This document shows, in pieces, positions 1 through 5,405 of a stretch of DNA of 6,736 nt. A model generated the notes under the pieces. The model worked only from the letters and a program-made list of their open reading frames with translations. It made no database searches and had not been told where the DNA came from. This stretch comes from Gammaproteobacteria bacterium (lineage in GTDB: Bacteria > Pseudomonadota > Gammaproteobacteria > GCA-001735895). The DNA is taken from the NCBI GenBank assembly GCA_003231795.1, contig QIJI01000015.1:1-6736 (forward strand), in the 5' to 3' direction. The translations under genes and the position numbers were made by a program. Position 1 is the first letter of the stretch. Every line of letters starts with the position of its first letter.

Positions 1-779
1 TATGCCTGCACCGCCGGACTGATCACACCACCGCCGAGGCTTAGCGGGTTTCTGTCAGAGACGATGCCCTTACCCGCATTCGATGCGATAACGCCCACAT
101 TAAGGCATTCGGCAAGTCGGGTTACTTCGGCGCTGGCATGCTGGGCTCCACCGCCGACCATGATGACGCTGTGCGATGATTGCGCCAGAAGTTGTGCGGC
201 ACTGAAGATGGGCGCGTCAGCAGGAACTGGCATTGCGGGAATCTGGTAAGCCAGCCAGTTGTCGGTTACCGGCATTTCCATAACGTCTATCGGAATCGCG
301 ATGTGTACCGGGCGCGGACGGCGTGACCGAAATACGGTAAACGCCTGGGCGATTAGTTCGGGCACTTCACAAGGGTCGTGGACCATGGCGCTGAACGCGG
401 TAATGGGTTTTGTAATCGCGCATAGATCGGTAGTTTCATGCAACCGTCCCCAACCCTTGCCCAGTGAAGGACTGTCATTGGCGCTCGAAATTACCAGCAT
501 TGGAATCGAGTCGGCGTAAGCCTGTCCAATGCCGGTCGCGGCATTGGTTACGCCGGGCCCGGTAATAATCGTACAAACCCCGGGTTCGCCGGTGACCCGC
601 GCATAACCATCGGCCATAAAGCTCGCACCCTGTTCATTGCGCGGAGTAATGGCGCGGACATTACTCCCTTCGATGCCGCGATAAAGCTCGAGGGTATGTT
701 CTCCGGGAATGCCGAAAACAGTGGTTACACCGTAGGATTCCAGTAAATGCATCAGTGCTTCGCCGCAGGATTTGCTCAT
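1..779 (-). CDS. AruI-like thiamine-diphosphate-dependent 2-oxoacid decarboxylase, N-terminal half (runs off left edge)
   Basis: This is the first 259 codons of a ThDP-dependent enzyme of the acetolactate synthase/decarboxylase superfamily, whose members are usually about 530-560 residues. The N-terminal PYR domain covers roughly residues 1-170. It includes FGIPGEHTLELY (22-33), the catalytic Glu49 in PRNEQGASFMADGYAR, the ITGPGVTNAATGIGQAYADS stretch and RRPRPVHIAIPIDV. The central domain begins near residue 190 (VIMVGGGAQ). The GEHTLELYRG, SLGKGWGRLHET and ITAFSA segments closely match my memory of Pseudomonas AruI. That enzyme decarboxylates 5-guanidino-2-oxopentanoate to 4-guanidinobutanal in the arginine transaminase pathway. 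The His commonly preceding the catalytic Glu (RHEQGA) is Asn48 here. The ThDP-binding GDG domain lies outside the window. The ATG at 779 matches the expected family start, with only a weak GGA upstream. Substrate is inferred; another 2-oxoacid is possible. Confidence 0.88.
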   Translation of the reverse strand, partial: MSKSCGEALMHLLESYGVTTVFGIPGEHTLELYRGIEGSNVRAITPRNEQGASFMADGYARVTGEPGVCTIITGPGVTNAATGIGQAYADSIPMLVISSANDSPSLGKGWGRLHETTDLCAITKPITAFSAMVHDPCEVPELIAQAFTVFRSRRPRPVHIAIPIDVMEMPVTDNWLAYQIPAMPVPADAPIFSAAQLLAQSSHSVIMVGGGAQHASAEVTRLAECLNVGVIASNAGKGIVSDRNPLSLGGGVISPAVQA

Positions 780-839
780 GATCGTGATTCCAGTAGTGAT
801 TTCCGTACTGTTTGTCCGAATACCGATGCTGCTTTTGTA

Positions 840-866
840 GTTGTCAGTCGTCGATAACGGTTGTCA
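840..866. promoter_or_regulatory. Direct repeat GTTGTCA spaced 20 bases, possible regulator-binding site
   Basis: GTTGTCA occurs at 840-846 and again at 860-866, exactly 20 bases apart, so both copies face nearly the same side of the helix. Read on the minus strand they are TGACAAC copies lying 61-87 bases upstream of the decarboxylase start codon. AraC/XylS-family proteins, one of which is encoded on the other side of this gap, often bind direct repeats spaced about two helical turns. The motif is short and the link to the regulator is inference. Confidence 0.25.
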
Positions 867-948
867 CGGTAAGAATACTACAGGAGCGCAAATTTGAAAC
901 AGTCGCGTCGCAATCAATCGGGAGCGGGTATGCGTTCGGCTGTAATGC

Positions 949-975
949 AAAAAAAAGCCCGGTGGTGTGCCGGGC
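949..975 (-). terminator. Rho-independent terminator, leftward
   Basis: On the minus strand, GCCCGG and CCGGGC form a perfect 6-base-pair G+C stem around a 7-base loop, followed directly by eight T residues (949-956 on the plus strand are all A). The plus strand lacks a T tail after the hairpin, so it is directional. It lies about 170 bases upstream of the decarboxylase start, so it would insulate that gene from leftward read-through. It does not end any gene I recognise. Confidence 0.75.
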
Positions 976-1075
976 GAGAAGTAACTCAAGGGTGAGATTC
1001 GAATACTAGATTACTACAGGACATTGCTGCAGGCAGGTAATTAGTTCACTCCCAAAATGAGAGAAAATTCAGGCA

Positions 1076-1103
1076 TTACCAAAATCTCGAATTAATCTAT
1101 ATT
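1076..1103 (+). promoter_or_regulatory. Possible sigma70-type promoter for the AraC-family gene
   Basis: TTACCA (1076-1081) and TATATT (1098-1103) are separated by 16 bases, giving partial -35 and good -10 matches in an A/T-rich patch upstream of the regulator. If used, it would leave an untranslated leader of roughly 175 bases, which is long for such a gene. This is weak evidence based on pattern alone. Confidence 0.3.
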
Positions 1104-1286
1104 CGCTGTGCAGTTGAAAAGCAGCGACCGAGGCAAAAATCGGCATAAACAAATGAACCAGAAAATGCCCCGGATTGAGGTAAAGAAATTTGCCCTGACT
1201 GCGATACATAAGAGGGTTCCTGCATTTGACTATGGGGCTATTTTGAAACAAACTGCCTTGGCGCACTTATTCTACAAGGACAATAA

Positions 1287-2090
1287 ATGCCGCAAACACG
1301 CCAACACTATATCCAACTCAATGACAAACTGGAAGATTTTGAAGCGCTTCCGCAGGCGGTCATTGCCTATGGCCATGATCTGGAAAAAGGAAATGTTCTG
1401 CCGTTTCATAGTCACCGACGAGGGCAATTGGTGTATGCCAGTTCCGGCACTATGATAGTGACAACCCGAAGTGCTTCGTATACCGTTCCATCGCAGCGCG
1501 CAGTCTGGATGCCCCCAGGTATAGAGCATCAAATTAGCGTCCACAGCCCGGTCAAATTGCGTACGCTGTATATCGATTCCCGCGCCGCTATGGGTCTGCC
1601 GGATGGGGTTTACGTATTACAAGTGACTCTCTTGTTACGGGAACTCATTGTAGCGGCCGTTGCAGCGGGTCCCGAAATTGAACCGGATAGCCCCCAGTCA
1701 AGAATCATTGCAGTCATTCTGGATCAAATTCCCTCGCAACCAATCGATTCTCTGAAACTGCCATTGCCTGCTGATCCGAGATTGAGTCGGGTCACTCAGG
1801 CGCTAATTGATAACCCTGCCGATTCTCGAAACCTGGACGAATTTGCCAAAGCAGTGGGTGCCAGTAAAAGAACGCTTGTGCGTTTGTTCCCGAATCAAAC
1901 CGGAATGACTTTCAGCGAATGGCGGCAACAACGTCGCCTTTCATATGCGCTTGAGCTTCTGATGACAGGAGAAAGTGTTACTGCAATCGCACTGGAAATC
2001 GGCTATGACAATACCAGTGCTTTCATCGCCATGTTCAGACGCTGCCTTGGAACCACCCCAATGCGTTACCTGAATGCAACGAAGTCGTAA
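1287..2090 (+). CDS. AraC/XylS-family transcriptional regulator with N-terminal cupin (NimR/YeaM-like)
   Basis: This 267-residue DNA-binding regulator has the standard two-domain layout. Residues about 25-100 form a cupin sensor domain with the HSHRRGQLVYA signature (41-51), typical of the NimR (YeaM)-like branch, and a WMPPGIEHQ turn (74-82). The C-terminal AraC domain carries two helix-turn-helix units. The first spans about 183-203 (LDEFAKAVGASKRTLVRLF). The second spans about 229-251 (SVTAIALEIGYDNTSAFIAMF), followed by the family-typical GTTPMRYL. The start is well supported by AAGGA at 1276-1280, six bases before the ATG. The ligand is unknown. It faces away from the decarboxylase gene across a 507-base gap and converges on the SDR gene, so it might control the decarboxylase, the SDR or a distant gene. 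No clear terminator follows it. Confidence 0.93.
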   Translation: MPQTRQHYIQLNDKLEDFEALPQAVIAYGHDLEKGNVLPFHSHRRGQLVYASSGTMIVTTRSASYTVPSQRAVWMPPGIEHQISVHSPVKLRTLYIDSRAAMGLPDGVYVLQVTLLLRELIVAAVAAGPEIEPDSPQSRIIAVILDQIPSQPIDSLKLPLPADPRLSRVTQALIDNPADSRNLDEFAKAVGASKRTLVRLFPNQTGMTFSEWRQQRRLSYALELLMTGESVTAIALEIGYDNTSAFIAMFRRCLGTTPMRYLNATKS

Positions 2091-2179
2091 CAGTTCCCGA
2101 ATTGTCGCTACTTTGGATAAAGCCAGGTTCGACAGGATCGATCGTTTTGCTTGATCATCAGCCTCAAATTGCGGCTATA

Positions 2180-2929
2180 TTACCGGACTGCCCGGTTCAT
2201 GCCGCCATCGGACAGGATGCTTTGCCCGTTGATATACCTTGCTTCGTAAGATGCGAGAAATACGCAGGTCTGGCCAATTTCCTCGAATGTAGCGGGACGT
2301 TGGGCGGGGATTGAGCTGCGTGCAAATTCGGACAGATTAACGTTCTCACAAAAGCCGGGTAACAGATTATTCATTCGAATGTTATATCTTGCGTAACGAT
2401 CTCCGTACAATTTTGAGAAACTGTGCAGTGCTGCGCGCAACATACTCATTGGGTAAGGAGCCCTGGGTTCAATCGTATTCATCGATGAAATATTAACGAA
2501 GGCCCCTCCATTTTGCTCAATATAAATCGGGGTCACGATTCGTGCGAGATTGACAACATTGAGCACGTACATATCAAGGCTTTCATGCCATAGGTCGTCG
2601 CTATGCTCCAGTAGCGGGCCGTCGAATTCGGGATCAAATCCCACGGTCTTGATCGCCTCCGGCACACTGCCACCATGCCCCATGTTACTGACTACCGCGT
2701 CGATACGACCATATTCCTTCATCGTGTCGTCAACCATAGCTTGCAGATCATCAACCTCCAGAACCGATCCCCTGCGACCAATACCACCGAGTTCCTGAGC
2801 CAGTTCTACACTACGGACCGAGGGCGACATTAATGAAACTTTATAACCTGCTTTGGCCATTTCACGTGCGCAACCAGCACCGATACCCTGTCCTGTACCG
2901 GTCATTAAAGCTACTTTGAAATCGGGCAT
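2180..2929 (-). CDS. Short-chain dehydrogenase/reductase (SDR) lacking the canonical Tyr-x-x-x-Lys pair
   Basis: This 249-residue Rossmann-fold protein has the classical SDR length. The nucleotide-binding TGTGQGIG motif is at 10-17, VSNMGHGG (80-87) replaces NNAG, and the helix-4 Asn is in VLNVVN. The catalytic-Ser region is NISSM (146-150) and the C-terminal motif is INGQSILSDGG. Where classical SDRs have YxxxK, this protein reads MSMLR (161-165), so both Tyr and Lys are replaced; Tyr159 lies two residues earlier. The following TKLYADRYA-like and IRMNNLLPGF segments resemble a group of SDRs annotated as 3-oxoacyl-ACP reductase-like that also lack the pair, as I recall them. Substrate is unknown and oxidoreductase activity is uncertain. 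AGGA at 2938-2941, eight bases before the ATG, supports the start. It follows the small broken gene by 43 bases and diverges from the LysR gene, which probably regulates it. Confidence 0.9.
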   Translation of the reverse strand: MPDFKVALMTGTGQGIGAGCAREMAKAGYKVSLMSPSVRSVELAQELGGIGRRGSVLEVDDLQAMVDDTMKEYGRIDAVVSNMGHGGSVPEAIKTVGFDPEFDGPLLEHSDDLWHESLDMYVLNVVNLARIVTPIYIEQNGGAFVNISSMNTIEPRAPYPMSMLRAALHSFSKLYGDRYARYNIRMNNLLPGFCENVNLSEFARSSIPAQRPATFEEIGQTCVFLASYEARYINGQSILSDGGMNRAVR

Positions 2930-2937
2930 TTTATTAT

Positions 2938-2941
2938 TCCT
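2938..2941 (-). promoter_or_regulatory. Ribosome binding site of the SDR gene
   Basis: AGGA on the minus strand lies eight bases before the ATG at 2929. It shows that the SDR gene has its own translation start and does not depend on coupling to the small frame upstream. Confidence 0.6.
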
Positions 2942-2972
2942 AAGATTGTTGGGTGGTAAAAAATTGAAACCG

Positions 2973-3120
2973 TCATGCTGGTTTTCCAGGCGTTAAAAGT
3001 TTTCCAAATCCCGGAATAGAGGTGTCGATGCCTGCATGGCGCATTGCTAACCATGCGCTTGACCGAGGACCCTTTATCCAGCTCCAATGCAACCGCTCTC
3101 TGTTGTATTTTTTGTGTCAT
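2973..3120 (-). pseudogene. Small gene (about 48 residues) apparently broken by a one-base frameshift
   Basis: An ATG at 3120 has a strong Shine-Dalgarno GGGGAAG (3127-3133) six bases upstream and begins MTQKIQQRAVALELDKG. In that frame translation continues out of register and overlaps the SDR start down to 2911, with an unlikely-looking Cys/His/Trp-rich tail. Moving forward one base around the AAAGGGTCC run (about 3070) instead gives PRSSAWLAMRHAGID followed by TSIPGFGKLLTPGKPA. That frame stops at TGA (2973-2975), just ahead of the SDR ribosome binding site. The combined product would be 48 residues. The AWLAMRHAGID piece recalls the first helix of glutathione S-transferases, but this is too short to assign. 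It could be a decayed gene, a sequencing error or a recoded frame; I do not recognise the family. As the first frame after the divergent promoter region, it probably leads the SDR transcript. Confidence 0.45.
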
Positions 3121-3126
3121 AGGTCA

Positions 3127-3133
3127 CTTCCCC
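3127..3133 (-). promoter_or_regulatory. Strong ribosome binding site of the small frameshifted gene
   Basis: GGGGAAG on the minus strand is six bases from the ATG at 3120. This placement is the main reason to believe translation really begins at that ATG. Confidence 0.5.
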
Positions 3134-3204
3134 GAGGTTCGAATGTTACCCAATTTAAATTCATGCCAGTTGGTAATTCCAGTGAGTGCGAAGGATGAAA
3201 GATA

Positions 3205-3216
3205 AGGTGTTTACCT
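3205..3216. promoter_or_regulatory. Inverted repeat AGGT-gttt-ACCT in the divergent SDR/LysR gap, possible operator
   Basis: A perfect 4-base dyad with a 4-base centre lies just upstream of the LysR ribosome binding site. Related TTACC units occur in the same gap at 3146-3150 on the plus strand, 3172-3176 on the minus strand and 3211-3215 on the plus strand. LysR-type regulators usually bind such divergent gaps and repress themselves, but their classic site is T-N11-A, which this does not clearly match. It is a candidate only. Confidence 0.25.
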
Positions 3217-3224
3217 GATTCGTT

Positions 3225-3230
3225 AAAGGG
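3225..3230 (+). promoter_or_regulatory. Ribosome binding site that decides the LysR start
   Basis: AAAGGG lies six bases before the TTG at 3237 but 18 bases before the next candidate, the ATG at 3249. The spacing favours the rare TTG start codon, adding four residues (MHLI) to the protein. Confidence 0.5.
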
Positions 3231-3236
3231 ATATAA

Positions 3237-4148
3237 TTGCATCTAATTATGAATAAATTTCATACTAAACTGCGGTCATTGCCATCGCTAGCAGGGTTGA
3301 GAGGTTTCGAAGTTGCCGCGCGACTGATGAGTTTTAGTGCTGCTGCACAGGAGTTGAACGTGACTCAAACCGCTGTCAGTCATCGAATAAAGACATTGGA
3401 AGCTCAGTTGGGGGTAAAACTTTTTTATCGTTCAGGAAAAACGATTACGCTAACGGATGCGGGAAAGAAACTGCTACCTGAAGCCAGTGAAAGTTTCGGC
3501 CGGCTCGAAAATATCATCCATCAAATCAAAACTGATAGCGAGACCCGGGTTGTCGCGGTCAGTGTGACGCCCAGTTTTGCCAGTAAATGGTTAATTCAAC
3601 GCCTGGGTAATTTCTGGAGTGCCTATCCCGAAATTCAGTTAAATATTCATCACACCCTGGAAAACGCAAACTTCACTACTGACGGAGTCGATATTGCGAT
3701 AAGGGGTGGCAATGGTGACTGGCCGGGGCTAGTTACAAAACTGCCATTACCGCTCGAGCAGAGTCCGATATGTCATCCTTCGGTGCTTGAAGGTAAACAC
3801 CCGTTAAAAACAGCTTCAGATCTCAGGCATCATAATTTGTTACATGAAGACAATTATGAAGACTGGACCTTATGGCTCGAAGCCGCCGCCGTGGATGACG
3901 TTGATCCACAATCGGGAAATGTCATGAACGACAGTAACTCGCTCGGGATAGCAGTTGAAAACTGTCAGGGAATTGCGTTGGGCAGGTTATCGCTTATAGA
4001 GAATGATCTGAAAACGGGGAAAATTGTTAAGCCGTTTAAAATCAGCATCGCATCAAATTTTTCCTACTACCTGGTTTGCCCGAAAGAAAAAGCAGAAGAT
4101 CCCGGAGTACAGGCATTTCGCGATTTCATACTCAATGAGATTCAGTGA
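3237..4148 (+). CDS. LysR-family transcriptional regulator, GcvA/AmpR-like
   Basis: This 303-residue regulator has a typical LysR length. The N-terminal winged helix-turn-helix spans about 16-75: LPSLAGLRGFEVAARLMSFS, then AAAQELNVTQTAVSHRIKTL as the recognition segment, then LGVKLFYRSGKTITLTDAGK. The effector-binding domain begins near 103 with VVAVSVTPSFASKWLIQRLG, the signature of the GcvA/TrpI/AmpR branch, and contains VDIAIRGGNGDWPG. The effector is unknown. The gene diverges from the SDR and its small upstream gene across about 116 bases, so control of that pair, together with autorepression, is the simplest expectation. The start is TTG at 3237 if the AAAGGG site is used, or ATG at 3249 otherwise; the core domain is unaffected. 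No clear terminator follows the TGA. Confidence 0.93.
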   Translation: MHLIMNKFHTKLRSLPSLAGLRGFEVAARLMSFSAAAQELNVTQTAVSHRIKTLEAQLGVKLFYRSGKTITLTDAGKKLLPEASESFGRLENIIHQIKTDSETRVVAVSVTPSFASKWLIQRLGNFWSAYPEIQLNIHHTLENANFTTDGVDIAIRGGNGDWPGLVTKLPLPLEQSPICHPSVLEGKHPLKTASDLRHHNLLHEDNYEDWTLWLEAAAVDDVDPQSGNVMNDSNSLGIAVENCQGIALGRLSLIENDLKTGKIVKPFKISIASNFSYYLVCPKEKAEDPGVQAFRDFILNEIQ

Positions 4149-4215
4149 ACTTCGCCGAACTGTATGAGGCCTGGGTTGTTTCATAATCCTCCTAAAAGAT
4201 AGACAGCGGGTTCGT

Positions 4216-4243
4216 TTGACTTTTACATATAACTTCATAAAAT
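4216..4243 (+). promoter_or_regulatory. Sigma70-type promoter for the small Arg-rich gene
   Basis: TTGACT (4216-4221) and TAAAAT (4238-4243) are 16 bases apart, each one mismatch from consensus, in the most A/T-rich stretch of the window. Transcription would begin near 4250, leaving a leader of about 75 bases before the GTG start at 4324. Good promoter quality supports the downstream small gene being expressed. A TAACTT half-site of the adjacent inverted repeat also occurs inside the spacer (4230-4235). Confidence 0.6.
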
Positions 4244-4259
4244 ACTTTATATATCGGAT

Positions 4260-4286
4260 ATAAGTTACTAAATTTAAATAACTTAT
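4260..4286. repeat. Inverted repeat ATAAGTTA / TAACTTAT, possible operator or leader hairpin
   Basis: Two perfect 8-base arms (4260-4267 and 4279-4286) flank an 11-base A/T-only-but-one centre, immediately downstream of the predicted transcription start. A third half-site, TAACTT, lies in the promoter spacer at 4230-4235. This placement fits repressor binding. In RNA it would make only a weak A-U hairpin. Confidence 0.4.
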
Positions 4287-4323
4287 TGTTTCGGATTTAC
4301 AGGGTAATCGGGGGGTTCTCCAA

Positions 4324-4515
4324 GTGTATTATGCCAACGAAACGGTTGATCGGCGCGTTACAATACGTGATCGACGTCTCTTCGGAGACCGGCGCTCCGT
4401 CGTGTTACCTAACTTGTCCGATGAATCACGTCGGATCACTATGGCAGATCGTCGTAATCGGAGTGTCGATCGGCGAATGCAACAACGTGTGTCCAGTTTG
4501 AGGTCACTTCACTGA
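4324..4515 (+). CDS. Small Arg-rich protein with repeated Asp-Arg-Arg units
   Basis: This 63-residue predicted cytoplasmic protein has 16 arginines. Units DRR or SRR begin at residues 9, 16, 22, 35, 42 and 49. Both the 9-16 and 35-42-49 steps are exactly seven residues, and the two blocks are joined by SVVLPNLSDE. The arginine pairs use different codons in nearly every copy (CGG-CGC, CGA-CGT, CGT-CGG, CGT-CGT, CGG-CGA), which suggests the protein sequence is maintained rather than a simple DNA repeat. There is no signal peptide or membrane segment. The start is GTG, with a run of six G (4310-4315) eight bases upstream as ribosome binding site; a stop lies upstream in frame with no ATG between. 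A good promoter precedes it. Its function is unknown. Short DRR-rich proteins occur in other proteobacteria as far as I recall, without a role I can name. Confidence 0.6.
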   Translation: MYYANETVDRRVTIRDRRLFGDRRSVVLPNLSDESRRITMADRRNRSVDRRMQQRVSSLRSLH

Positions 4516-4608
4516 GGTAAATAAAGAATCCAGGCGTCAGTGAACCCGATTCAGTTCCACTCCCAGGCAGGTTAACAGTCAACATTGCTCCAGACCCCCT
4601 GCTGCGGG

Positions 4609-4977
4609 CTAGTCGGGTAGGCGTGAAAAATAGGCTATTTTTTCGTGCAATACACCGTCTTCATTCGCAAGAATTCGCGCACAGCCCTGTAACTCGGTGC
4701 CGACTGCTTGCCACCAGCACCAGACGATTGCTGGATCGACATCGTCTTTGATGACGACATCGGTGTACTGCAAAAACGGGTTGGCGTTGACTTCGCCGCC
4801 CATTTCAATTGCCGCAGTTTTAAAGTCTTCGACAAATTGGACTAACCCATCTCTCGAAATTCGTCCCGTGTTCGGGTCGTCGTAACAAAAACTGTCAGCG
4901 GTAACGCTGAGGCTGAGAGCACCGTCGCCGAGCTCCCAGCCTTTTAGGTAAGTTTCTATAATTTCTTTTAGAATCAC
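4609..4977 (-). CDS. SnoaL/NTF2-like small protein, last gene of the operon
   Basis: This 122-residue protein is predicted to have the cone-shaped alpha+beta NTF2-like fold. The opening helix reads IIETYLKGWELGDGALSLS (6-24), followed by an Asp-rich turn FCYDDPNTGRI (30-40) and a second helix RDGLVQFVEDFKTAAIEM. Then come alternating strands with a Trp-rich segment, AIVWCWWQAVGTELQG (83-98), and a final strand pair, GVLHEKIAYFSRL. Members of this fold serve as small-molecule isomerases, hydratases, cyclases or non-catalytic binding proteins, so the reaction cannot be named. It begins with GTG and overlaps the stop of the cupin gene by four bases (GTGA), indicating translational coupling and a shared pathway. 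No clear terminator is visible after its TAG; a weak bulged hairpin around 4540-4560 lacks a T tail. Confidence 0.8.
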   Translation of the reverse strand: MILKEIIETYLKGWELGDGALSLSVTADSFCYDDPNTGRISRDGLVQFVEDFKTAAIEMGGEVNANPFLQYTDVVIKDDVDPAIVWCWWQAVGTELQGCARILANEDGVLHEKIAYFSRLPD

Positions 4978-5378
4978 TGCTCGTAAGGTGCGGGCATTTC
5001 GTCAGCGTCGATTCCGGGAACGTGGGTAATTCCAGCGCGTTGCTTCCAGTCGACCGGGTAGGCGGTATAAAAGATGACACATTTGTCATCACATTCATAT
5101 TTAACGTGATTGTCTTTCGGGACATACATCAAATCACCCGGATTCAGTTCATAACTGATTTCTTCGACCACCAGGCGAAAAGTACCCTGCAGGCAATAAA
5201 TCATTTCGTCGCAGGTTAGATCCCAGGGCACAGAAATCTTGTTCAGGCAGTTGATGCCGCCCGCCATGGATTCACTGATTGCAGCGGTGACAAAAGGTTT
5301 GATGTAAGTGCCGTTTTCCGGCAGGTTGTCGATGCGATCCTGTATATCGGCAATTCTAAATACGCTTGGTGCAGTCAT
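4974..5378 (-). CDS. EutQ-like single-domain cupin protein
   Basis: This 134-residue cupin covers about residues 26-110 with one jelly-roll domain. Family marks are DEMIYCLQGTFRLVV (57-71), LNPGDLMYVPKDNHVKYE (78-95) and CVIFYTAYPVDWK (100-112). The last resembles the cupin part of EutQ and its stand-alone relatives. EutQ itself is about 230 residues and is linked to ethanolamine use; this is a free-standing domain. The usual cupin metal ligands (two His in motif 1) are absent, as in EutQ; Glu58 and His91 remain. The role is therefore uncertain: small-molecule binding or an isomerase/kinase-like activity are options. GGAG at 5385-5388, six bases before the ATG, supports the start. It lies 27 bases after the hydrolase gene and overlaps the next gene by four bases. 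Confidence 0.85.
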   Translation of the reverse strand: MTAPSVFRIADIQDRIDNLPENGTYIKPFVTAAISESMAGGINCLNKISVPWDLTCDEMIYCLQGTFRLVVEEISYELNPGDLMYVPKDNHVKYECDDKCVIFYTAYPVDWKQRAGITHVPGIDADEMPAPYEQ

Positions 5379-5384
5379 GTTGTT

Positions 5385-5388
5385 CTCC
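5385..5388 (-). promoter_or_regulatory. Ribosome binding site of the cupin gene
   Basis: GGAG on the minus strand, six bases before the ATG at 5378, lies within the 27-base gap that follows the hydrolase stop. It fixes the cupin start. Confidence 0.65.
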
Positions 5389-5405
5389 AGTTAGAGAGTT
5401 AAGTT

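Larger units (their letters stand above)
780..1286. other. Intergenic region between the decarboxylase and the AraC-family regulator
   Basis: About 500 bases contain no gene I can defend. Three elements are visible and listed separately: a GTTGTCA direct repeat (840-866), a leftward terminator (949-975) and a possible rightward promoter (1076-1103). A leftward open frame at 1069-1266 (65 codons, GTG start) has a hydrophobic middle (FLVHLFMPIFASVAAF) but no recognisable family and no clear ribosome binding site. A rightward frame from 1108 runs into the regulator gene out of frame. I treat both as chance or decayed sequence. Confidence 0.6.

Noticed and set aside
990..1012. T-loop-like GATTCGAATAC suggesting a tRNA
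   Set aside because: The flanking arms do not pair as a T stem on either strand and no anticodon or acceptor arm is present.
1108..1455. Rightward 115-codon frame overlapping the start of the AraC-family gene
   Set aside because: It overlaps about 170 bases of a well-supported gene in another frame, has no ribosome binding site I can see and no family resemblance.
2091..2179. Possible terminator between the convergent AraC and SDR genes
   Set aside because: Only GATC-type short palindromes are seen; no stable G+C stem followed by a T run on either strand.
4286..4501. Second rightward frame over the small Arg-rich gene
   Set aside because: It is a shadow: the DRR frame has regular repeats with synonymous codon variation, which this frame lacks.
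3121..4518. An 18-base similarity (16 of 18) between 3121-3138 and 4501-4518, both starting AGGTCACTTC
   Set aside because: A rough estimate gives about one such match by chance in a window this size, and the two sites have unrelated contexts.
4516..4608. Bidirectional terminator between the Arg-rich gene and the SnoaL-like gene
   Set aside because: The best hairpin (GTGAAC/GTTCCAC) has a bulge and no T tail.
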